From Pohlia nutans (Eukaryota > Streptophyta > Bryopsida > Bryales > Mniaceae), in the NCBI GenBank assembly GCA_022496805.1, contig CM040102.1:5629001-5693000 (forward strand): DNA of 64,000 bases, read 5' to 3'. Position numbers and translations under genes: made by a program. Positions 58,980 to 64,000 of the stretch are shown here, piece after piece. The notes under the pieces were generated by a model that saw only the letters and a list, made by a program, of their open reading frames with translations, was not told where the DNA came from and did no database searches. Each line of letters starts with the position of its first letter. The first letter of the stretch is position 1.

Positions 58980-59054
58980 TTAACGTATCCCATGGAAGCC
59001 TGCCAATAGTGCTAAACTCAAGATCAAACTTTATTGAAGAATTAGATAGGTTAA

Positions 59055-59289
59055 CCCTTAAATGACAATGCCAGCCCCACGGGCTTGGTTATAGTTTGGG
59101 AGAATCTTGCTCATAACTTCTACACCATTGCACCAAATGGGGTTTTTAAAATTCCAAACCGAGCACCTTAGAGAGATCTATACTTCTTTAGAATAAAGCT
59201 AAAGTAAATTAAACATAGAATCATGCTTAAAATGGAATGTAAAATGAGATTTTGGGTGTGGTATCAGGAAAGGAATTGTCGTTTAAGGG
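59055..59289. mobile_element. TTAA element, family E
   Basis: TTAA at 59051-59054 and 59290-59293 flanks ends CCCTTAAATGACAATG and aattgtcgtttaaggg. It is the partner of 10152-10524. The right TTAA also begins the next element. Confidence 0.75.
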
Positions 59290-59293
59290 TTAA

Positions 59294-60442
59294 CCCATTG
59301 AGGCGCCTACGTCCACTATGTGAACGATGAAAAAAATTCAAACTATTATCCTGACTAAATACATGGACAATTTTCATCCATCCTAATTTATCTTGGTTCT
59401 TGTGCTAGTTGACTATCATTTATACGGTACGTATCTTCAAAATAAGATATTATGATTTTTTTTTAAAACAACACAATTGGTTTGTGTCACGTTTCATTCC
59501 TAATTCAAAAAATGAGACCTTAAACATGATTTTCCAAAATAAGTAAAATCAAATAATGGAAACTGTACCATCTCCTAAGTGCATGTTATTCCAATTTCAT
59601 TACAATATTTTGTTAATTTGGGATTTTTAATTGAATTTCAAGAGAAAACCTTGCAAAATCAATTAAAAAATATTATGAATCCAATTGTACAAATGTGATG
59701 TTCTTCCCACTAGGGGCGTCCTTTGGTTTTATGTATGTTTTGTTTGCATTGGATTAAAACGTACATTTGTTTCAAAATAAACTTTTAAAATGTGATGCTC
59801 ACAACTTTGCTATGAAGAACATCAACTTCATTGATGTTTTTTCAATCAAACATTTTACAAAGAATCTTTGAAAAGAGTGTTGAATCGGGATGTTAACCCT
59901 TTAGCGCGCCGACGTCCAGAATTTGGACGCCCGATGAATTTCAGCAGCTCGATTTTTGTAGGTACCGGATGTTTTTCATTCATTTTTTTTTTTCCATTCT
60001 CGTGCTAGTTGAATACCATTTGTACGGTATGGATCTTCCAAATAAGATAATGTGAATTTTTGAAAAATTACAAAAGTGATTAATGTCAAGTTTCAATCTT
60101 AGTTCAAAAAGAAAGACCTTAAATATGATTTTCCATAGTAAGTAGAATCAAATAATTGAAACCATACCATCTCGTAGTGCATGTCATTCTAATTTCATTA
60201 CAATATTTAAAAGAAAAATTGTGTTAATTTTGGATTTTTAATTGAATTTCAAGAGAAAACCTTGCAAAATTATTGTAAAAATATTAATAATAAATATGAT
60301 GAATCCAACCGTACAGATGTTATCTACACATTGACATTTACAACTTTGTTTTGTACATCAACTCCATTTCCGTTTCTCATCAACCATTTTATATCAAATC
60401 TTTGAAAACAGTGTTGAATCGGGACGTTAAAGGGTTAAAGGG
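59294..60442 (+). mobile_element. TTAA element, family B, interrupted by another family B element
   Basis: The left end CCCATTGAGGCGCC follows TTAA at 59290-59293. The right terminal repeat is split: gggatg then TTAA at 59893-59896, and AGGG then TTAA at 60439-60446. The intact form, gggatgttaaaggg-TTAA, is restored if the nested copy is removed with one TTAA. Confidence 0.8.
59897..60434 (+). mobile_element. TTAA element, family B, nested copy
   Basis: It lies between TTAA at 59893-59896 and 60435-60438, with ends CCCTTTAGCGCGCCGACG and cgggacgttaaaggg. By eye it is over 90% like 48207-48742, so this subfamily was active relatively recently. Confidence 0.85.
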
Positions 60443-60446
60443 TTAA

Positions 60447-60849
60447 AATGCCGTCTTTTCATAAATAAATAAAAACAAACTTAAGCTAAATGGGAAGGCA
60501 GCCACTGTAGACTGATGGTGTTGGTTTCCATTTCAGGGAATTTCCCATCTGGACCGCTGAATTGCTGATGGAAGATCTGGGTGGAGTTGAGTGGTAGCTG
60601 TGGGCCGGCTTGCTTGCTGCCTGTGGACCATAAACTTATTATTACAAGTTGAGGAAAAAGCACCAATATCTCCCCAGCTCTTTGGAAAAAGCATATTATT
60701 CCTTGAGTGCATTATGGACCACCCTACACTTAACCAAGTAGGTACAATTTTGTATCGAATGATGAGAGAAAACAAACTGGAAATCTTGACGTTTCTTAGA
60801 CAAGAATCTCTTAAGTTACCAAAGAGCTTGATTGATGATAAACTTTATC
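60447..60849. other. Stretch without a firm gene
   Basis: Overlapping + and - frames at 60481-60854 are 60-87 codons long and GC-richer than average. I recognise no domain and cannot choose a strand. Confidence 0.3.
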
Positions 60850-60985
60850 CCTAAAGGACCAAGAAGCTGCATTAGATTCTTTTTTAGTAGGTTCTTCTAA
60901 CATTGTTTTTCAATGTTCTCTTCACTGATATAAAATTGGGTCCCATCCGAATTTGATTAAATCTGTCATTTTAAAATCACAAAAG
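60850..60985 (+). mobile_element. Truncated family C (short) element
   Basis: Ccctaaaggaccaagaagc, then tcttcactgatataaaattg, then tctgtcattttaaaatcac match the TPR-intron copies. The right end is lost. Confidence 0.5.
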
Positions 60986-61172
60986 AATCTTTGGTTTTGT
61001 TGTTTTGACACAATTAAAGGGAAACCTTGTATTAGTAGAAGACAAGATAAAAATACAAACCAATCCCGCCAAGGCTGGAAAAGACCGACTAACCTTAGAA
61101 CTAATCCTAGTTCCAACAGGGATGGTCATTGTCCCATCACACCAAAAATGTTCTTACAACATCAAAGCTTAA

Positions 61173-61494
61173 CCCCTGAACGTACCAACCCTTTGAACAA
61201 AAGTAGGTTCTAGCCTCAAAAGTAGATATTAGCATGTCTCAAATGTACATGAGGTGTACATGAGAAGACCATTACAAGCATAAAATCTACTCAACAAACT
61301 TGACATACTTCTGTTTGGAGACCTCTCCAGTATTATCAACAACTCCCCATCACAAGAGATTTATTGTAATTGGTAGAGAATTTAATAGGCTTTCAAAGGT
61401 GACTTGGATGAAAATGATCCGAGGTTGTACGAGAAAGTTACAAGGCTTCGAATCTGTTCGTGATTCAGTTTCTGGATGCTGGGATGTTTAGAGG
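61173..61494 (-). mobile_element. TTAA-flanked MITE, family A
   Basis: TTAA at 61169-61172 and 61495-61498 flanks ends CCCCTGAACGTACC and gggatgtttagagg. It has the same orientation as 16010-16332 and is inverted relative to 41956-42277. Confidence 0.75.
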
Positions 61495-61498
61495 TTAA

Positions 61499-62274
61499 AA
61501 AATTGAACAACGACTACTTTATCTTTAGGCTTCTTCAAAGTAACTTCTTGCATCAATTGTTGCAAAATTCTTTCCTACTTTTACATGAAAGTAGTTTTTC
61601 AACGGCCCATTCCGCACCCATCAGAAAGCGACTTACCTCATTCCGCCCCTCCCATAACGTCCACATCTCTACGTCCTTAGCATGGAGTTGATAGAAAGAA
61701 AAGCTCCTCCGCTAACCCTTCTTACTCTAAGTAATCAACGAACCCCAGATATTATGAAAGTATTCCAGCCACTTAACTTACTGATTGGCACTCAACGCTC
61801 ATGAATGTTCTCCTGGAATTTGCTTGAAATGTTCTGCCATATGTTGCACAGTCACTTGAATAGTAATAAAAATGAGGCCTAGGAATTCGAGATCTTGGTT
61901 TACTTGTTCTCGACGATTACAGTGCTCGTCAGTACCAACTTCTTACTAGGTCAGCACTCACCTTACTTAGTTGGTTTTTTGTCTCATGTTCACAAGAGTG
62001 AGGTTGACAACAACAACAATAGTTTTTTAATATTATTGTTGTTGTTTTGGAAAGAAGGGTTTTAGTAGTACTAGTACTACTCCCACGATTGCATATACAG
62101 TCAATGTAGAAGCTGCCAAAAAGAAAACGAAAAGAAAAACACAAGTCTAGGATGATGATTATTTGTACTCACTGTGAGCCTGCCAAGATCGTGCACAGTG
62201 AGTAGCCGCTAGCTAACGTGCACGAGGTGATCTAAGTAAGTACAATGTACTGAATTCTTACCGCTAATCAGAGC
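61499..62274. other. Stretch without a gene
   Basis: Only short frames occur. Around 62010-62090 an acaacaacaat, then attattgttgttg sequence can form a small hairpin. Ctagtactac is repeated. Confidence 0.35.
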
Positions 62275-62278
62275 CTAA

Positions 62279-62602
62279 CCCCTAAACGTCCCAGGGTTCT
62301 AGAAACTGAATCACAAACAGATTCAGAGCCTTGCAACTTTCTCATACAATTTTATATGACTTTCATCCAAGTCACCTTTGTAAGACTATTAAATTCTCTA
62401 CCAATCACAACAGTTCTCTTGTGATGAGGAGTTGTTGATAATATTGAAAAGGCCTTCAACTGCAAGTATGTCAAATTTTTTGGGTAGATTTTATGCTTGC
62501 AATGGTCCTCTCATGTACACCTCATGTACATCTAAGCCATGCTAATATCTATTTTTGAAGCTAGCATCCACTTTTGTTCAAAGGATCGGTACGTTTTAGG
62601 GG
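62279..62602 (+). mobile_element. Family A MITE with decayed TTAA flanks
   Basis: Ends are CCCCTAAACGTCCCAGGG and ggtacgttttagggg. Flanks are ctaa and caaa instead of TTAA. The body matches 41956-42277 in the same orientation. Confidence 0.65.
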
Positions 62603-62980
62603 CAAAAGCCATTCAAAGATTAGTGCATATTATCTCTGCTGTACCAGGAAGCTCACAATGAAGGAAGCGTGTAGTTTCTATTCGCCCAAGTTTTGGCTTC
62701 AGTTCATTATATTTGCTTCGGCATGCATACCATGAACTTTCACTTTTTCCTTCTTATTCCCCAGGCTCCCTGTAAACACCAAACGTGTGGAAATGCGCTT
62801 GCAAACTTTTGCACCAACAACATAATGCTTCCTCCGTCACAACATCCTTGCCCAACTCGTGTACAACTATCAAATGAGGATTACTTTGCTGATATAAATC
62901 CATTGATTTTATGGTGGGACATTATTAATATAGAAGTCTGAGTGTAGTTTGTATTTTTTAATCTTTTTCCAAAATGTTTA

Positions 62981-63115
62981 GGGCCTCTTTGCAGACCTGA
63001 GGAGCCATGGGGAGAGAAATTCCAGCGAATGGCAGACCTAGAAACTGAGAAGACCAATTTCTCATTGGCTGAAATTTCTCTCCTCTGGATTCTCACATCT
63101 AGTGTAAAGAGGGCC
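62981..63115. mobile_element. PIF/Harbinger-type MITE, TTA duplication
   Basis: The 135-bp element has ends GGGCCTCTTTGCAGAC and agtgtaaagagggcc. TTA lies at 62978-62980 and 63116-63118. It is a sister of 51271-51410, and both are largely palindromic. Confidence 0.75.
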
Positions 63116-63118
63116 TTA

Positions 63119-63660
63119 GGTAGTGAAAATCGCGATCTTTAGAGAAAAGATGAAACTACTTGCATGGATGAAACATGGATGAGCTATAAGTTTCATTTCA
63201 AAAGCATGTACATTCATTCTAATGTAGCGATCATATTACCCTTGTATTACACCCATTTACGGTAGCATTATTCTTTTTTTTCGAAAGATTATTCTGAAGT
63301 CTGTTTTTAGACAATACATATTTTGTATAGCGGTAAATCAACCCAAAATACAAAAGTACAGTGGGGGTGTAGTGAGATGAGATATTAGTGGAGGATCGAC
63401 ATCATCCACTAGCTGTTGGTGTACTGTAACTTACAGCAGCAGCATTGTTGACGGTAGTCATGTGCACTGGTTGAATCGGCAATGGCCAGTCCCTGTTGTT
63501 TCTGAAGAGCTGTCTCAATCTGTTCAGTCTTTAAACTTGACATCACACTTGACTTATTAATTGTGGTTGCCCTTGTTTGGGGAAGTATATGTCATCGTTA
63601 CCAACTTACCGAAACTAAGCAAGCGTGAATCTAAACACAACAACATTATTGATTCATACA
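63119..63660. other. Stretch without a gene
   Basis: No frame of note is present. Moderately GC-rich around 63370-63500, with no signal I can name. Confidence 0.3.
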
Positions 63661-63664
63661 GTAA

Positions 63665-64000
63665 TAAGGTAACTACATCTAAAAGCAACCCTTTCCTTAA
63701 AGCGTCCCTATCTCAATCTTTCATAACAAGTAGATTCTAACACCCTACTGTTGATGAAAATGTGCACAATATGAACATCAGAGTCTAGGGCCTTAAAGCG
63801 TCCCTAGTTCAATCTTCCATAATAAGTAGATTCTGACACCCTATTCTTGATAAAAATGTGCACAATCTAAACATCAGAGTTTAGGATTGCTTTAAGATCA
63901 ACCTATAGTCAGCACTTTGGAAATTCACAACTTATTCATAGGGTGTCCAAATATTGCATGCTAAAGTGCGTTGGAATCCTCTTGAACTTGCTATTAAGAC
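63665..64000. repeat. Dispersed repeat with internal tandem duplication, cut by window end
   Basis: It matches 3648-3900. The segment ccttaaagcgtccctag to gaacatcagagtctaggg is present twice (about 63693-63790 and 63791-63880). The right end lies beyond the window. Confidence 0.6.

Noticed and set aside
1..64000. A piggyBac-like transposase for the TTAA elements.
   Set aside because: I looked for a long frame inside TTAA-bounded segments on both strands. The longest element (918 bp) has none, so all copies here are non-autonomous.

Overview
The window looks like nuclear DNA from a land plant with a large, repeat-rich genome. It is AT-rich, has only two spliced protein genes that I can reconstruct in 64 kb, has short plant-type introns in one of them, and carries a plant class I HD-Zip transcription factor gene. 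The HD-Zip zipper region and the exon-per-TPR gene look to me more like a non-flowering plant (bryophyte, lycophyte or fern) than a flowering plant. That placement is inference only. There are no rRNA genes, CRISPR arrays or organellar genes.

Layout. Positions 1 to 25.5 kb are almost entirely repeats: a foldback element broken by a CACTA element, several miniature elements with TTAA, TAA/TTA, TA or 8-bp target duplications, a GC-richer retroelement-like block (8.1-10.0 kb), a broken non-LTR retrotransposon 3' end (16.4-17.3 kb), and a 1.77 kb foldback element (17.3-19.1 kb). From 25.77 to 33.39 kb on the + strand lies a 14-exon gene for a 638-residue TPR protein. Eleven consecutive exons are each exactly 102 nt and encode one 34-residue repeat. 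Its introns hold at least seven small transposons or microsatellites. From 33.9 to 53.2 kb repeats resume, including an inverted pair of TTAA elements, two long hairpins and a three-level nest of elements. At 53.2-54.7 kb on the - strand is a three-exon HD-Zip I gene (330 residues) with a TATA box. From 55 to 64 kb are SINE-like elements and a chain of adjoining TTAA elements.

The dominant feature is a set of about 25 non-autonomous elements that begin CCCYTWAA or CCCCTAAA and sit in TTAA duplications. The TTAA rule is shown directly by one element inserted inside another's terminal repeat, and by a related empty site. This resembles the piggyBac superfamily, but no transposase is present in the window. 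Other documented insertions are two hAT MITEs with perfect 8-bp duplications, a CACTA micro-element with a TGA duplication, PIF/Harbinger-type MITEs with TTA/TAA duplications, and a very short SINE-like family ending in a TATC repeat with 11-12 bp duplications.

The two genes show no sign of working together. One is probably a repeat-scaffold protein and the other a DNA-binding regulator.
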